64,000 nt of DNA from Lacinutrix sp. MedPE-SW. GTDB taxonomy: Bacteria > Bacteroidota > Bacteroidia > Flavobacteriales > Flavobacteriaceae. The DNA lies in the NCBI RefSeq assembly GCF_001874145.1, contig NZ_MPCX01000002.1:62001-126000 (forward strand), written 5' to 3'. A program made the position numbers and the translations under genes. Shown here one piece after another: positions 45,965 to 56,019 of this stretch (positions within the stretch are counted from its first letter, which is position 1; each line of letters begins with the position of its first letter). Under the pieces are notes generated by a model, which was given only the letters and a program-made list of their open reading frames with translations, was not told the origin of the DNA and made no database searches.

Positions 45965-46945
45965 ATGCGAAAAATTTTGATGTTGGCCTTAGTTTTAATG
46001 TCTGTATTATCATGCGACAACAAAAAAGGTGTTAGAATTTTACCAGAGTCTGCAGGACCAATTAATAACATTGCTATTGTAATAGACAATGAATATTGGG
46101 CAAATACGACAGGAGAAACTTTAAGAAACATTTTAGCAGCGCCAATAGATGGCTTGCCTCAACAAGAACCATTATTTTCTTTAAGACAAATACCACCAGA
46201 AGTTTTTACTGGCTTTGCAAAAGAAAATAGGAACGTTTTAAAAATAGAGCAAGGCGAAGCAGATTTTAAAATAACAAGAGATGTATATGCTAGACCTCAA
46301 AAAGTTATTGTAGTAAGCGGAAAGGATATTGCAGAAATTAAATCGCAAATCAATGATAATGCAGATAAAATTATTGCAGGATTTAAAGCCGAAGATATTA
46401 GAGAAAAGCAACGCCAATCTAGAAAATCGTTGTATAATGCAACAGAAATTGAAGAGAATTTACGTTTAAAAATAGAATTTCCTTCGCCATATAAAATAAG
46501 TAACACAATAGCTAAACCAGAAGATAAATTTTATTGGATTAAAAAAGATATTCCTACCGGTTATACAAACGTATTGTTGTATGAATTACCATTAAATGCC
46601 ATTAAAAAGGAAGATAGCTTAATCACGCAAATTATAAAAATTAGAGACTCTATTGGCCAAAAGTATATTGGAGGACCAACAGATGGTAGCTTCATGTCTA
46701 CAGAAAAAGCCTATGCACCACACTTGTACGAAACAATTTTAGATAATAAACCAACAATAGAAGTAAAAGGTATTTGGGATGTTGCTGGAGCATTTATGTC
46801 TGGACCTTTTATAACCTATTTTATAGAAGATAAAATTAACAATAGATATATTGTTGCAGAAGGTTTTGCTTACGCACCATCGGTATCAAAAAGAGATCAA
46901 GTTTTTGAGTTAGAATCAATTATCAAATCAATTAAACTCAACTAA
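45965..46945 (+). CDS. DUF4837 family lipoprotein
   Basis: A 326-residue Bacteroidetes-specific protein with lipobox VLSC (C17, MRKILMLALVLMSVLSC). The body contains IAIVIDNEYWANTTGETLRN near the N-terminus, a DIREKQRQSRKSLYNATEIE segment, and KPTIEVKGIWDVAGAFMSGP, which I associate with DUF4837. Function unknown. Its position directly downstream of the lytic transglycosylase suggests an envelope role. Confidence 0.8.
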   Translation: MRKILMLALVLMSVLSCDNKKGVRILPESAGPINNIAIVIDNEYWANTTGETLRNILAAPIDGLPQQEPLFSLRQIPPEVFTGFAKENRNVLKIEQGEADFKITRDVYARPQKVIVVSGKDIAEIKSQINDNADKIIAGFKAEDIREKQRQSRKSLYNATEIEENLRLKIEFPSPYKISNTIAKPEDKFYWIKKDIPTGYTNVLLYELPLNAIKKEDSLITQIIKIRDSIGQKYIGGPTDGSFMSTEKAYAPHLYETILDNKPTIEVKGIWDVAGAFMSGPFITYFIEDKINNRYIVAEGFAYAPSVSKRDQVFELESIIKSIKLN

Positions 46946-46971
46946 AGTTTAAAGTAGATAGATATATAACA

Positions 46972-47004
46972 TAAAAAAACCATCACATTGTGATGGTTTT
47001 TTTA
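46972..47004. terminator. Bidirectional terminator between the DUF4837 gene and tatA
   Basis: AAAAAAACCATCACA / TGTGATGGTTTTTTT palindromic hairpin with A and T runs on the two sides, between convergent genes. Confidence 0.85.
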
Positions 47005-47020
47005 TGTTATAATTAGTAAT

Positions 47021-47203
47021 TTACTTTTTTTCTTCTGCTTTATTTTCGTCCTCTTTGCTAGCGTCTTTAAATTCTTTTATACCGCTACCAAGACCTTTCA
47101 TTAATTCTGGAATTTTTTTACCTCCAAAAAGTAATAAAATAGCCAAAACAATTAATCCTATTTGCCATGGGCCAGGTGCTAAAAATATGCTTAATGATAT
47201 CAT
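47021..47203 (-). CDS. tatA: Sec-independent translocase protein TatA/TatE
   Basis: A 60-residue pore-forming subunit of the twin-arginine translocase: short N-terminal membrane helix ([23 protein letters not shown]), the FGGKKIPEL hinge, an amphipathic helix ([14 protein letters not shown]) and an acidic/lysine tail. TatC is not in the window. Single-gene unit. Confidence 0.92.
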   Translation of the reverse strand: MISLSIFLAPGPWQIGLIVLAILLLFGGKKIPELMKGLGSGIKEFKDASKEDENKAEEKK

Positions 47204-47305
47204 AATTATTCTATTTAGGTTGCAAAGTTAATAATTAAACTTTAATAATAACGTTTTAAACTTAACTTTAGCATATTGTAAAACAGCTAAAGTTATATTT
47301 TTATT

Positions 47306-47313
47306 TACATTTG
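47306..47313 (+). promoter_or_regulatory. -7 box TACATTTG for the M23 peptidase gene
   Basis: Exact TAnnTTTG match 17 nt before ATG 47331. Confidence 0.5.
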
Positions 47314-47330
47314 TTTTAATATAAATTTCA

Positions 47331-48203
47331 ATGGCAAAAAAAACAAAAAAGACAAAAAAGATCTCTAAAAAATTACTACACAAGTATCGTTTAGTAATTT
47401 TAAACGAAGATACCTTTGAAGAGAAATTAGCCTTTAAATTAACAAGGCTTAATGTCTTTGTTCTATTGTCTTTATCAACCTTTTTTCTAATAATATTCAC
47501 AATATTATTAATTGCTTTTACGCCTTTACGTGAATATATACCAGGTTATTCATCAACAGCACTTAAAAAGAAAGCTGTAGAATTAAATTTTAAAACAGAC
47601 TCTTTACAACAAGTCATAACACTTAACGAAAAGTATTATGCTTCAATAAAACAGGTTTTAAAAGGAGAAGTAAATACAGTAGAATTTAATAGAGATTCAA
47701 TAATAGAAGCAGCGAGTTTAGACCCAAGTGAAATTGATTTGTCTCCATCTCAAGCAGATTCTATATTAAGAGCTAAAGTTGATAAAGAAGATAAATACAA
47801 TTTGTTTGAAACAGCAAAATCAAGAACAAACTTTGTATTATTTCCTCCTGTAAATGGAGAAATAAGCGAGCCTTATAATGCAGAAGAAAAACATTATGCA
47901 GTAGATATTGTAGTAGCAAAGGATACTCCTGTAAAAGCAGCTGCAGATGGTACTGTTATATTTTCAGAATGGACTTCAGAAACTGGTTTTGTTATCATAA
48001 TAGAACATAGTTACGGTTTAATATCAGTTTATAAGCACAATGAAACCTTAACAAAAAATCAAGGCGAATTAGTAAAATCTGGAGAAGTAATAGCTACAGC
48101 CGGTAATACAGGTGAATTAACTACAGGACCACATTTACATTTCGAGTTATGGAGTGATGGCTATCCGGTAAATCCAACAAATTTTATAGATTTCAAAAAA
48201 TAA
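47331..48203 (+). CDS. M23 family metallopeptidase (LytM domain)
   Basis: A 290-residue inner-membrane-anchored murein endopeptidase-like protein. Basic cytoplasmic N-terminus (AKKTKKTKKISKK), one membrane helix (about residues 43-63), a coiled-coil-like stretch, then a LytM domain with zinc ligands H188 and D192 (HYAVD) and H270 (GPHLHFELW) plus H236 (YKHNE). All catalytic positions are present, so activity is plausible. The next gene starts immediately after its stop. Confidence 0.92.
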   Translation: MAKKTKKTKKISKKLLHKYRLVILNEDTFEEKLAFKLTRLNVFVLLSLSTFFLIIFTILLIAFTPLREYIPGYSSTALKKKAVELNFKTDSLQQVITLNEKYYASIKQVLKGEVNTVEFNRDSIIEAASLDPSEIDLSPSQADSILRAKVDKEDKYNLFETAKSRTNFVLFPPVNGEISEPYNAEEKHYAVDIVVAKDTPVKAAADGTVIFSEWTSETGFVIIIEHSYGLISVYKHNETLTKNQGELVKSGEVIATAGNTGELTTGPHLHFELWSDGYPVNPTNFIDFKK

Positions 48204-49703
48204 ATGTCAATAAAATCTTTTTTAGCAAAACCTTTTGCAGCAATCGTATATAAATCTGTTTCTAAATGGGCAAATAACCCAATTAAGACACAAGATAAAG
48301 TATTTCAAAATTTAATAACTAAAGCAGCAAACACACAATTTGGTAAAGATCACGATTTTATAAGTATAAATAACCATCACGATTTTGTAAAACGTGTTCC
48401 AATTAGAGACTATGAAGCTTTAAAACCCTATGTAGAAAAAGTAGTTGCTGGCGAAGAAAATGTTTTATGGAGCGGCAAACCTCTATACTTTGCAAAAACC
48501 TCTGGTACAACTTCTGGAGCTAAATACATACCAATAACAGCAGAAAGCATGCCTAATCATGTAAATGCTGCAAGAAACGCCATACTACTTTATATTCATG
48601 AAACAGGAAACTCTAAGTTTGTAGATGGTAAAATGATATTTTTACAAGGTAGCCCAATTTTAAAAGAAAAAAATGGAATACAATTAGGGAGACTTTCTGG
48701 CATTGTTGCACACTTTGTGCCAAAATACCTTCAAAAAAACAGATTACCATCGTGGGAAACCAATTGTATTGAAGATTGGGAAACTAAAGTTGATGCGATA
48801 GTTAAAGAAACATTACCAGAAAATATGACCATAATTTCTGGCATACCATCTTGGGTACAAATGTATTTTGAAAAATTACAACAAAAAACAGGAAAACAAG
48901 TAGGTGATATTTTTAAAAACTTCAATCTATTTATATTTGGAGGCGTAAATTACGAACCCTATCGTGCAAAATTTGAAAACCTAATAGGCAGAAAAGTTGA
49001 TAGTATAGAACTGTATCCTGCAAGTGAAGGTTTTTTTGCTTTTCAAGATAAACAGAATGAAAAAGGCATGCTATTACAACTAAACTCTGGTATGTTTTAT
49101 GAGTTTGTATTAGCCGAAGAGTTTTTTGAAGAAAACCCAAAACGCATAACCATAAAAGATGTAGAATTAGGAAAAAATTATGTCATGATAATTTCTACAA
49201 ATGCAGGATTATGGGCTTATAATGTAGGAGACACAGTAATGTTTACAAGTTTAAAGCCATATCGTGTAATTGTATCTGGCCGTATTAAACATTTTATATC
49301 TGCTTTTGGAGAACACGTTATAGGAAAAGAAGTAGAACAAGCTTTAAAAATAGCTACACAAAACGCTAATATTAGTATAAATGAGTTTACAGTAGCACCA
49401 GAAATAAACCCTAAATCTGGATTACCATTTCATGAATGGTTTATAGAGTTTGAAAAAACACCTGAAAATATACAAGAATTAGCACAAAAAATAGATGCTG
49501 CAATGCAGCAGCAAAACAGCTATTATTTAGATTTAATTAACGGCAAAGTTTTACAGCCTTTAAAAATAACAATAGTACCAAAAAATGGTTTTAAAAATTA
49601 TATGAAATCTATTGGAAAGCTAGGTGGACAAAACAAAATTCCACGTTTAGCTAACAATCGTAAAATTGCAGATACTTTAAAAAGCCAAATTATTAGTAAA
49701 TAA
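48204..49703 (+). CDS. GH3 auxin-responsive-promoter-family protein (acyl-adenylate-forming)
   Basis: A 499-residue protein of the GH3 family, in the ANL superfamily. The ATP/phosphate loop is AKTSGTTSGAKYIPIT (about residues 93-108). Further family landmarks are LYPASEGFFAFQ, YNVGDTVMFTSLKPYRVIVS and the C-terminal HEWFIEF. Plant members conjugate amino acids to acyl acids; the bacterial substrate is unknown. Zero spacing to the M23 gene suggests coupled expression. Confidence 0.9.
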   Translation: MSIKSFLAKPFAAIVYKSVSKWANNPIKTQDKVFQNLITKAANTQFGKDHDFISINNHHDFVKRVPIRDYEALKPYVEKVVAGEENVLWSGKPLYFAKTSGTTSGAKYIPITAESMPNHVNAARNAILLYIHETGNSKFVDGKMIFLQGSPILKEKNGIQLGRLSGIVAHFVPKYLQKNRLPSWETNCIEDWETKVDAIVKETLPENMTIISGIPSWVQMYFEKLQQKTGKQVGDIFKNFNLFIFGGVNYEPYRAKFENLIGRKVDSIELYPASEGFFAFQDKQNEKGMLLQLNSGMFYEFVLAEEFFEENPKRITIKDVELGKNYVMIISTNAGLWAYNVGDTVMFTSLKPYRVIVSGRIKHFISAFGEHVIGKEVEQALKIATQNANISINEFTVAPEINPKSGLPFHEWFIEFEKTPENIQELAQKIDAAMQQQNSYYLDLINGKVLQPLKITIVPKNGFKNYMKSIGKLGGQNKIPRLANNRKIADTLKSQIISK

Positions 49704-49706
49704 TAG

Positions 49707-49714
49707 TATCTTTG
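49707..49714 (+). promoter_or_regulatory. -7 box TATCTTTG for the nucleosidase-like gene
   Basis: Exact TAnnTTTG match 17 nt before ATG 49732, straddling the end of the GH3 gene region. Confidence 0.5.
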
Positions 49715-49731
49715 ACCGTTAAATAGCGCAA

Positions 49732-51417
49732 ATGAGTAAGATAAAAAAACACGAAAGAACTAGAGCCCAAGAAAGTTCTAACGCCATTGAAAGAATGTAT
49801 ATAACCATGAGGCATTTATTCAATCGTGGGTTTTATAAACCTATGGGTATATCTGGCGAAACGCTTAGAGAAGCACTATTAGTATTAAGACCAGAAATTT
49901 ATGGTTCTATTGCAGATGAAAAAGCAGAATTAGAAGGACTTTTATACGTAATAGATAGATTACCTATAGGTATAGAGCAATGTAGATTTATTAACCTAAC
50001 AAGTGACGAAGGTTATGCAGATTCTCATTTCGAACCAATAATACCACCAAAAAGGAGACGTAATTGCTACCGTATAGACGAGGAGCAAATGAATATTGAA
50101 ATCACTCGTGGTCGAAGTGAAATTTACGATATTCTAACACACCTAACCTTTTTGTTTGTAGAATCTCATAAAATTGCTAAACGTATAATTATAGACGAAA
50201 AAGGAGCAACAACTAGAGATTGGATAAAACTAGAAAATGCAGTTTTAAGTAAAAAGAAACTTACAAAACAAGAAAGAGAAATTGCTATTACGCATACTGC
50301 AAATATTTTAGGGCGAACATTTAAAGAACTGTCTGATGTTTTTCCTGTTTTTGCAACCAAAAAACACCCAGAAAGATTACTAGAAATAGTATATTGGTTA
50401 GGTAAATTAGCAGTAGATGAGGTTGTAAATAACAACAAACGCACAATCACATTTAGTCCAGTACTTCGCGAGAGATTAGGACACCATATTCACGGTGAGC
50501 GTTGGGCAAACACTATAAAAGAAACGCTTGATAAACATAATTTATTATCAAGACCAATACATATTATAAGTGCAAATTTACACAGTGTAATGAATACACT
50601 TTATGCACCACAAGCGTTAAAAAGTAAAAAAGATATTTTTGAGGTTTATGAAGATTTAAGTAGCTCAGAGAATGAAACCTTACGTAATAAAGTAACTCAA
50701 AAAGCCTTACAACAAGGCATGATTTATATAAAAGACAGTTCTGGAACAAACATAAATGTTCAAATTTTTGATACCGCTAAACTAAATTTAAATTTAACAG
50801 ATTTAGGTATTAAAGAGGTTAGCGATAATAAAGAAAAACCAGTGCTTTTTGTAATGGATTATGCTTTTGGAGAGCAAGCATACGAAACCATAGATGAGCT
50901 TTTAAAACCTTATGGCGAAAAAGATAATAAAACCCATTTAAATATAGAATCTATATCTATTATGGGTAAAGCTGGAATTTTAGAAGGAGGAAAAGGAGAT
51001 ATTATGATTCCGTCTGCTCATATTTTTGAAGGCACAGCAGATAATTATCCGTTTAAAAATGAGCTAACAAAAGAAGATTTAGACAACCAAGGTGTTACAG
51101 TATTTGAAGGGAGTATGATTACCGTCCTGGGAACATCACTTCAAAACAAAGACATTTTAAAATTCTTTTATAATTCAACATGGAATGTTATTGGCCTTGA
51201 AATGGAAGGAGCGCATTACCAAAAAGCAATTCAAGCAGCTTCTAAAGTTAGAGGAAGTATAAATCCAGATGTTAAGGTAAGATACGCATATTATGCAAGT
51301 GATAATCCATTAGAAACAGGAAGTACACTAGCCTCGGGAGGTTTAGGAACCTCTGGCGTAAAACCTACATATTTAATTACAAGAAAAATTTTACAACAAA
51401 TATTTAATAATCAGTAA
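49732..51417 (+). CDS. Conserved Bacteroidetes protein with nucleoside-phosphorylase-like C-terminus
   Basis: A 561-residue soluble protein. The N-terminal about 330 residues (HLFNRGFYKPMGISGETLRE, EEQMNIEITRGRSEIYDILT) are helical and I know them only as a Bacteroidetes-specific region of unknown function. The C-terminal part looks like the nucleoside phosphorylase/nucleosidase fold: SIMGKAGILEGGKGDIMIPS, a strand-rich middle, and VIGLEMEGAHYQKAI, which mirrors the ME(x)E substrate-binding motif of MTA/AMP nucleosidases. No signal peptide. A nucleosidase activity is a hypothesis; substrate unknown. Confidence 0.7.
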   Translation: MSKIKKHERTRAQESSNAIERMYITMRHLFNRGFYKPMGISGETLREALLVLRPEIYGSIADEKAELEGLLYVIDRLPIGIEQCRFINLTSDEGYADSHFEPIIPPKRRRNCYRIDEEQMNIEITRGRSEIYDILTHLTFLFVESHKIAKRIIIDEKGATTRDWIKLENAVLSKKKLTKQEREIAITHTANILGRTFKELSDVFPVFATKKHPERLLEIVYWLGKLAVDEVVNNNKRTITFSPVLRERLGHHIHGERWANTIKETLDKHNLLSRPIHIISANLHSVMNTLYAPQALKSKKDIFEVYEDLSSSENETLRNKVTQKALQQGMIYIKDSSGTNINVQIFDTAKLNLNLTDLGIKEVSDNKEKPVLFVMDYAFGEQAYETIDELLKPYGEKDNKTHLNIESISIMGKAGILEGGKGDIMIPSAHIFEGTADNYPFKNELTKEDLDNQGVTVFEGSMITVLGTSLQNKDILKFFYNSTWNVIGLEMEGAHYQKAIQAASKVRGSINPDVKVRYAYYASDNPLETGSTLASGGLGTSGVKPTYLITRKILQQIFNNQ

Positions 51418-51426
51418 TTTTTAAAA

Positions 51427-52482
51427 ATGAATCAAGAACAACCATCAAACAAAAACACAAATGAAGAAGTAGATTTAATTGTGTTTTTTAATTTAATTGG
51501 TAATGCTTTAAATAAATTATTAAATTTTGTAAAATCAATTTTTATAGGTCTTTACCGTTTATTTATATTTACAATAAGAGAAATATTTCTAAATATAAAA
51601 ATAATCGCTGCAGTTACTATTATGGCTATAATAATAGGTTATGTATTAGATTCTCAAAAACAAAAAGTATATTACTCTGAAATGTTTGTAGCGCCTAAAT
51701 TTCAGTCTAAATATGAACTTATTAATAATATTAGTTATTACAATTCTTTAATTAGAGTACGTGATGTTGAAGAGTTATCAAATCAATTTAATATAAATGA
51801 AGAAGAAGCTAAATCATTAGTGAATTTTGAAATTGAAATTGGTCCAGAATCTAAAAATGAACAATTAGAAAGTTTTAATGGTTTTTTAAAGACTTTAGAT
51901 AGCACTACAAAAACCAAAATTACATTTGAAGATTACCTTGATAATAGAAATATTTATACAGCAAATATATTTTTATTAAGAGCACGTTCTTTAAATTATA
52001 AAATTTTCAAAAAATTAGAGCAAGGGCTTTCAAAATCAATAAGTAATGAATTTTCAGATATAGAAAAGAAAAAAAGAGACTCTGTTCTAATGCTAGAAAA
52101 AGAAAATTTAGAACAATCTTTGGTTGAGGTTAGAAAATTAAAAGATGCCTATTTAGATGTTTTACAAAAAGAATCTGAAAAAAATGTAGTGTCATCAAAT
52201 TTAGGAAGTTCTTTAGGCCTTCAGGTAGAAAAAACAGAAACTAAGGAAGACCAATTATTAACTAGAGAGATAGAAATTTTAAATAAATTAAACGCTATTA
52301 AAAAAGAACTTGTTGTTAACGATGAGGTTTTTGAAAAAATATCATCATTTAAAGAAAAAGGATTACTTGAAGATGTTTGGTATAAAAATTATAAAATAAT
52401 CTTACCTCTTTTGGCGTTATTTCTATTAACCCTATTAGGATCTTTTATTAAGTTTTATAAACATGTAATAAACTATAAATAG
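51427..52482 (+). CDS. Wzz-like polysaccharide chain-length/co-polymerase protein (copy 1)
   Basis: A 351-residue protein with two membrane helices (about residues 57-74 and 325-343) flanking a periplasmic coiled-coil-rich domain, the topology of PCP-type Wzz proteins. It lacks a C-terminal kinase. The N-terminus carries EEVDLIVFFNLIG, shared exactly with the next gene. It is the first gene of the surface-polysaccharide locus. Copy 2 follows 25 bp later. Confidence 0.75.
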   Translation: MNQEQPSNKNTNEEVDLIVFFNLIGNALNKLLNFVKSIFIGLYRLFIFTIREIFLNIKIIAAVTIMAIIIGYVLDSQKQKVYYSEMFVAPKFQSKYELINNISYYNSLIRVRDVEELSNQFNINEEEAKSLVNFEIEIGPESKNEQLESFNGFLKTLDSTTKTKITFEDYLDNRNIYTANIFLLRARSLNYKIFKKLEQGLSKSISNEFSDIEKKKRDSVLMLEKENLEQSLVEVRKLKDAYLDVLQKESEKNVVSSNLGSSLGLQVEKTETKEDQLLTREIEILNKLNAIKKELVVNDEVFEKISSFKEKGLLEDVWYKNYKIILPLLALFLLTLLGSFIKFYKHVINYK

Positions 52483-52507
52483 ATTTAAAAAAACTTAGAA
52501 TATTATT

Positions 52508-53575
52508 ATGAGCGAAATCAACAAGCATGAGCCAAAATCTAAAAACGAAGAGGTTGATTTAATTGTTTTTTTTAATTTAATCGGGAAAGCTTTAAATAAA
52601 GTTTTCGTTTTTATAGCATCATTATTAAAAGCTATATTTTCTGTAATTATTGGTATTATAAAGGTAATTATTGCAAGCTGGAAAATTATATTAGCTATAC
52701 TAATTATTGCAGGAGTATTGGGTTATGCTCTTGAAAAAACAAAACCTATCACCTATAGCTCAGAGATGCTGGTCGAGCCTTATTTTGATTCAAAATACCA
52801 ATTAGTAACTAATATTAATTATTTTAATGCTTTAATCGCTTCGGGCGATACACAGGCGCTAAATGCTATATTTAGTTCAGATACTTCAGATTTAGATATT
52901 AGAGATATAAAAGGGTTTAAAATTGAACCAGGTCCAGAAACAGAAAATGATAGAATTTTACAATATCAAAATTTTTCAAGACGATTAGACTCTGTAAGAA
53001 AAGAAGAAATTAATTTTGAAGAATATATAGAGAATAGAAGCATATACTCAGGACGTTTATTTTTAATTACCGCCTATTCAAGTAAAAGAGACATCTTTAA
53101 AAATCTTGAAAAAGGTGTTCTATCTGCTTTCACAAATCAATATTCTGAAGAAGAGTTTTTCAAAAAAGAACAATTAAGAGAAATTCAAAGACAAAACTTA
53201 TTAACCCAACTTCAAGAAATAGATAGTTTAAAAACCTTTTATCTTAGAGTAAGAGAAGACGAATCTAAAAAAACAAATAAACAGTTAAAGTTGGGAGACA
53301 TTTCTTTATCTAGTGACAGTAAGTCTACCACTCGAGAATTTGAATTATTAGAAAAAGAAAACAACGTAAGAAACCAATTAAATGCTTTAGAAGAGCAAAA
53401 AATAGAACAAGACAAAGTGTTTGATGTAATCTCTAGTTTTCAACGAGTTGGAAACCAAAACATATCTATTTTAGATAGGTACTCACTTATATTTCCAATT
53501 TTAGCTTTTATGTTATTATGTCTTTTTTATATAATAAAAAGAGTTATAATTTTTGCTAAAAACTATGAAGAATAA
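52508..53575 (+). CDS. Wzz-like polysaccharide chain-length/co-polymerase protein (copy 2)
   Basis: A 355-residue tandem paralog of the preceding gene, with the same EEVDLIVFFNLIG N-terminus, two helices (about 57-73 and 330-347) and a similar periplasmic block (YSSEMLVEPYFDSKYQLVTN; copy 1 has YSEMFVAPKFQSKYELINN). Overall they look divergent, so the duplication is not recent. Overlaps the rfbB start by 11 bp. Confidence 0.75.
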   Translation: MSEINKHEPKSKNEEVDLIVFFNLIGKALNKVFVFIASLLKAIFSVIIGIIKVIIASWKIILAILIIAGVLGYALEKTKPITYSSEMLVEPYFDSKYQLVTNINYFNALIASGDTQALNAIFSSDTSDLDIRDIKGFKIEPGPETENDRILQYQNFSRRLDSVRKEEINFEEYIENRSIYSGRLFLITAYSSKRDIFKNLEKGVLSAFTNQYSEEEFFKKEQLREIQRQNLLTQLQEIDSLKTFYLRVREDESKKTNKQLKLGDISLSSDSKSTTREFELLEKENNVRNQLNALEEQKIEQDKVFDVISSFQRVGNQNISILDRYSLIFPILAFMLLCLFYIIKRVIIFAKNYEE

Positions 53576-54581
53576 TACAGTTTTAATTACTGGTGGCGCA
53601 GGTTTTATAGGATCTAACTTTATACCTTTTTTTTTAGAAAGCAATCCTAATACAAGAGTTGTAAACCTAGACAAATTAACCTATGCAGGAGACCTTTCTA
53701 ATATACAAGAACTAGAGGGTAACAAAAGATACATTTTTGTAAAAGGAGATATTTGTAATAGGCAACTAATAGAAAATCTATTTAACGAATATGAATTTTC
53801 TGGAGTTATACATTTTGCAGCAGAATCTCACGTAGATAATTCTATAAAAAATCCTAGTGCATTTATAGACACTAATATTACAGGAACATTTAATTTAATA
53901 GATGTTGCAAAAAAGTTTTGGATGCACGGTCCGCAAGACTATAAACAAGAGTATCTTGGTGCAAGATTTCATCATATATCAACAGATGAGGTTTATGGTA
54001 CATTAGAAAAAACAGGTTTGTTTACAGAGCAAACGCCATATGCTCCAAATAGCCCATATAGTGCCTCTAAAGCATCATCAGATTTTATTGTAAGAAGCTA
54101 TTTTCACACTTATGGTATGAATGTAGTAACTACAAATTGTTCTAATAATTATGGACCAAAACAACATGACGAAAAGTTAATTCCAACAATAATTAGAAAA
54201 GCCATTTCAGGAGAACACATTCCAATTTATGGAGACGGTAAAAACATTAGAGATTGGTTATATGTTTTAGACCATTGTAAAGGAATTGAATTAGCTTATA
54301 AAAAAGGCAAAGCAGGAGAAACCTATAATATTGGAGGTAGAAATGAAAGAGACAATTTGTATATTGTAAATACAATTTGTGAAATTTTAGACCAAATTAT
54401 ACCTGCAAACCATTCCTATAAAAAACAAATTAGCTTTGTTAAAGATAGACCTGGACACGATTTTAGATATGCTATAGACGCTTCTAAAATAGAAGAAGAA
54501 CTAGGATGGAAAGCAAATGAAAATTTTGAATCAGGAATTAAAAAAACTGTAAATTGGTATTTAAATAAATACAAAGCATAA
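53565..54581 (+). CDS. rfbB: dTDP-glucose 4,6-dehydratase
   Basis: Second step of dTDP-L-rhamnose synthesis; 338 residues, an SDR enzyme. NAD-binding [10 protein letters not shown], the active-site THDEVYG-type segment [12 protein letters not shown], and YSASK (catalytic Tyr-Lys). The start is placed at ATG 53565 ([11 protein letters not shown]); the frame opens 12 bp earlier at a TTG, which is less likely. It overlaps the end of Wzz copy 2. First of rfbBACD. Confidence 0.96.
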   Translation: MKNNTVLITGGAGFIGSNFIPFFLESNPNTRVVNLDKLTYAGDLSNIQELEGNKRYIFVKGDICNRQLIENLFNEYEFSGVIHFAAESHVDNSIKNPSAFIDTNITGTFNLIDVAKKFWMHGPQDYKQEYLGARFHHISTDEVYGTLEKTGLFTEQTPYAPNSPYSASKASSDFIVRSYFHTYGMNVVTTNCSNNYGPKQHDEKLIPTIIRKAISGEHIPIYGDGKNIRDWLYVLDHCKGIELAYKKGKAGETYNIGGRNERDNLYIVNTICEILDQIIPANHSYKKQISFVKDRPGHDFRYAIDASKIEEELGWKANENFESGIKKTVNWYLNKYKA

Positions 54582-54588
54582 ATACATT

Positions 54589-55452
54589 ATGAAAGGAATA
54601 ATATTGGCAGGTGGATCAGGAACCCGTTTACACCCATTAACTTTAGCGGTAAGTAAGCAATTGATGCCAATATATGATAAGCCTATGATATATTATCCTT
54701 TATCAACCTTAATGTGGTCTGGTATAAAAGATATTTTAATAATCTCTACACCTAAAGATTTACCATTATTTGAAGCGCTTTTAGGAGATGGAAAAAAATA
54801 TGGTTGTACATTTCAATATGCAGTACAAGAAGAACCAAACGGCCTAGCCGAAGCTTTTATAATTGGAGAAGATTTTATAGGAAATGATAAAGTAGCCTTA
54901 ATATTAGGAGATAATATTTTTTATGGTACCGGTTTAGAAAACTTATTACAACAAAATAACAATCCTCAAGGCGGAATAATATATGCTTATCATGTTCATG
55001 ACCCAGAGCGTTATGGTGTTGCAGAGTTTGATGAAAACGGAACTGTTATTTCTATAGAAGAAAAACCAAAGCAGCCTAAGTCTAATTACGCCATACCAGG
55101 TATATATTTTTATGATAATGATGTTGTAGAAATTGCTAAAAACATAAAACCAAGCCATAGAGGAGAATTAGAAATAACCGATGTAAATAAAGCCTATTTA
55201 AAACAAGGTAAACTACAAGTAAGTGTACTAGATAAGGGAACCGCATGGCTAGATACAGGAACATTTAAATCTCTTATGCAGGCTTCTCAATTTGTTCAAG
55301 TTATAGAAGAGCGTCAAGGTTTAAAAATTGGAGCAATAGAAGAAGTTGCGTACAAAATGGGATACATTTCAAAACAACAGTTACAAAACCTTATACAACC
55401 ACTTATAAAAAGTGGTTACGGTAAACACTTGTTAAGCATTTTAGAACAATAA
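54589..55452 (+). CDS. rfbA: Glucose-1-phosphate thymidylyltransferase
   Basis: Forms dTDP-glucose from dTTP and glucose-1-phosphate, the first step of dTDP-L-rhamnose synthesis; 287 residues. Nucleotidyl-transferase motif [20 protein letters not shown] at the N-terminus, [24 protein letters not shown], and GTAWLDTGT. Seven bp from rfbB. Confidence 0.97.
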   Translation: MKGIILAGGSGTRLHPLTLAVSKQLMPIYDKPMIYYPLSTLMWSGIKDILIISTPKDLPLFEALLGDGKKYGCTFQYAVQEEPNGLAEAFIIGEDFIGNDKVALILGDNIFYGTGLENLLQQNNNPQGGIIYAYHVHDPERYGVAEFDENGTVISIEEKPKQPKSNYAIPGIYFYDNDVVEIAKNIKPSHRGELEITDVNKAYLKQGKLQVSVLDKGTAWLDTGTFKSLMQASQFVQVIEERQGLKIGAIEEVAYKMGYISKQQLQNLIQPLIKSGYGKHLLSILEQ

Positions 55453-55470
55453 ATCCTAATTTTATAATTA

Positions 55471-56019
55471 ATGGACGTTATCCAAACCAAATTAAAAGAC
55501 TGCTTTATTTTACAACCTAAAATTTTTGAAGACAAAAGAGGCTATTTTTTTGAAAGCTTTAATGAGAACACATTTCATCAATTAACAGGATCAAATACAA
55601 CATTTGTTCAAGATAATGAATCTTTTTCTACAAAAGGCGTGTTAAGAGGTTTGCATTACCAAACAGGAAAACATGCTCAAGCCAAATTAGTTCGTGTAAT
55701 AAAAGGAAGCGTTTTAGATGTTGCTGTAGACTTAAGAAAAGAGTCTAATACATTTGGTCAGCACATTTCAGTTGAGCTAACAGAATCCAATAAAAAGCAG
55801 TTGTTTGTACCTAGAGGGTTTGCACATGGGTTTATTGTTTTAAGTGACACAGCTATATTTTCTTATAAATGTGATAACTATTACAATAAAGCATCCGAAG
55901 CCGGAATTATTTATAATGATAAAGATTTAAATATAGATTGGAAATTAAATGAAAATCAATTTTTAGTTTCAGAAAAAGATGAAATACTTCCATCATTTAA
56001 AAATGCAATATTATCATGA
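55471..56019 (+). CDS. rfbC: dTDP-4-dehydrorhamnose 3,5-epimerase
   Basis: Third step of dTDP-L-rhamnose synthesis; a 182-residue cupin-fold epimerase. RGYFFESFNENTF, the catalytic His region GVLRGLHYQTGKHAQAKLVR, and FVPRGFAHGFIVLSD. Its stop overlaps the rfbD start (ATGA). Confidence 0.96.
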   Translation: MDVIQTKLKDCFILQPKIFEDKRGYFFESFNENTFHQLTGSNTTFVQDNESFSTKGVLRGLHYQTGKHAQAKLVRVIKGSVLDVAVDLRKESNTFGQHISVELTESNKKQLFVPRGFAHGFIVLSDTAIFSYKCDNYYNKASEAGIIYNDKDLNIDWKLNENQFLVSEKDEILPSFKNAILS

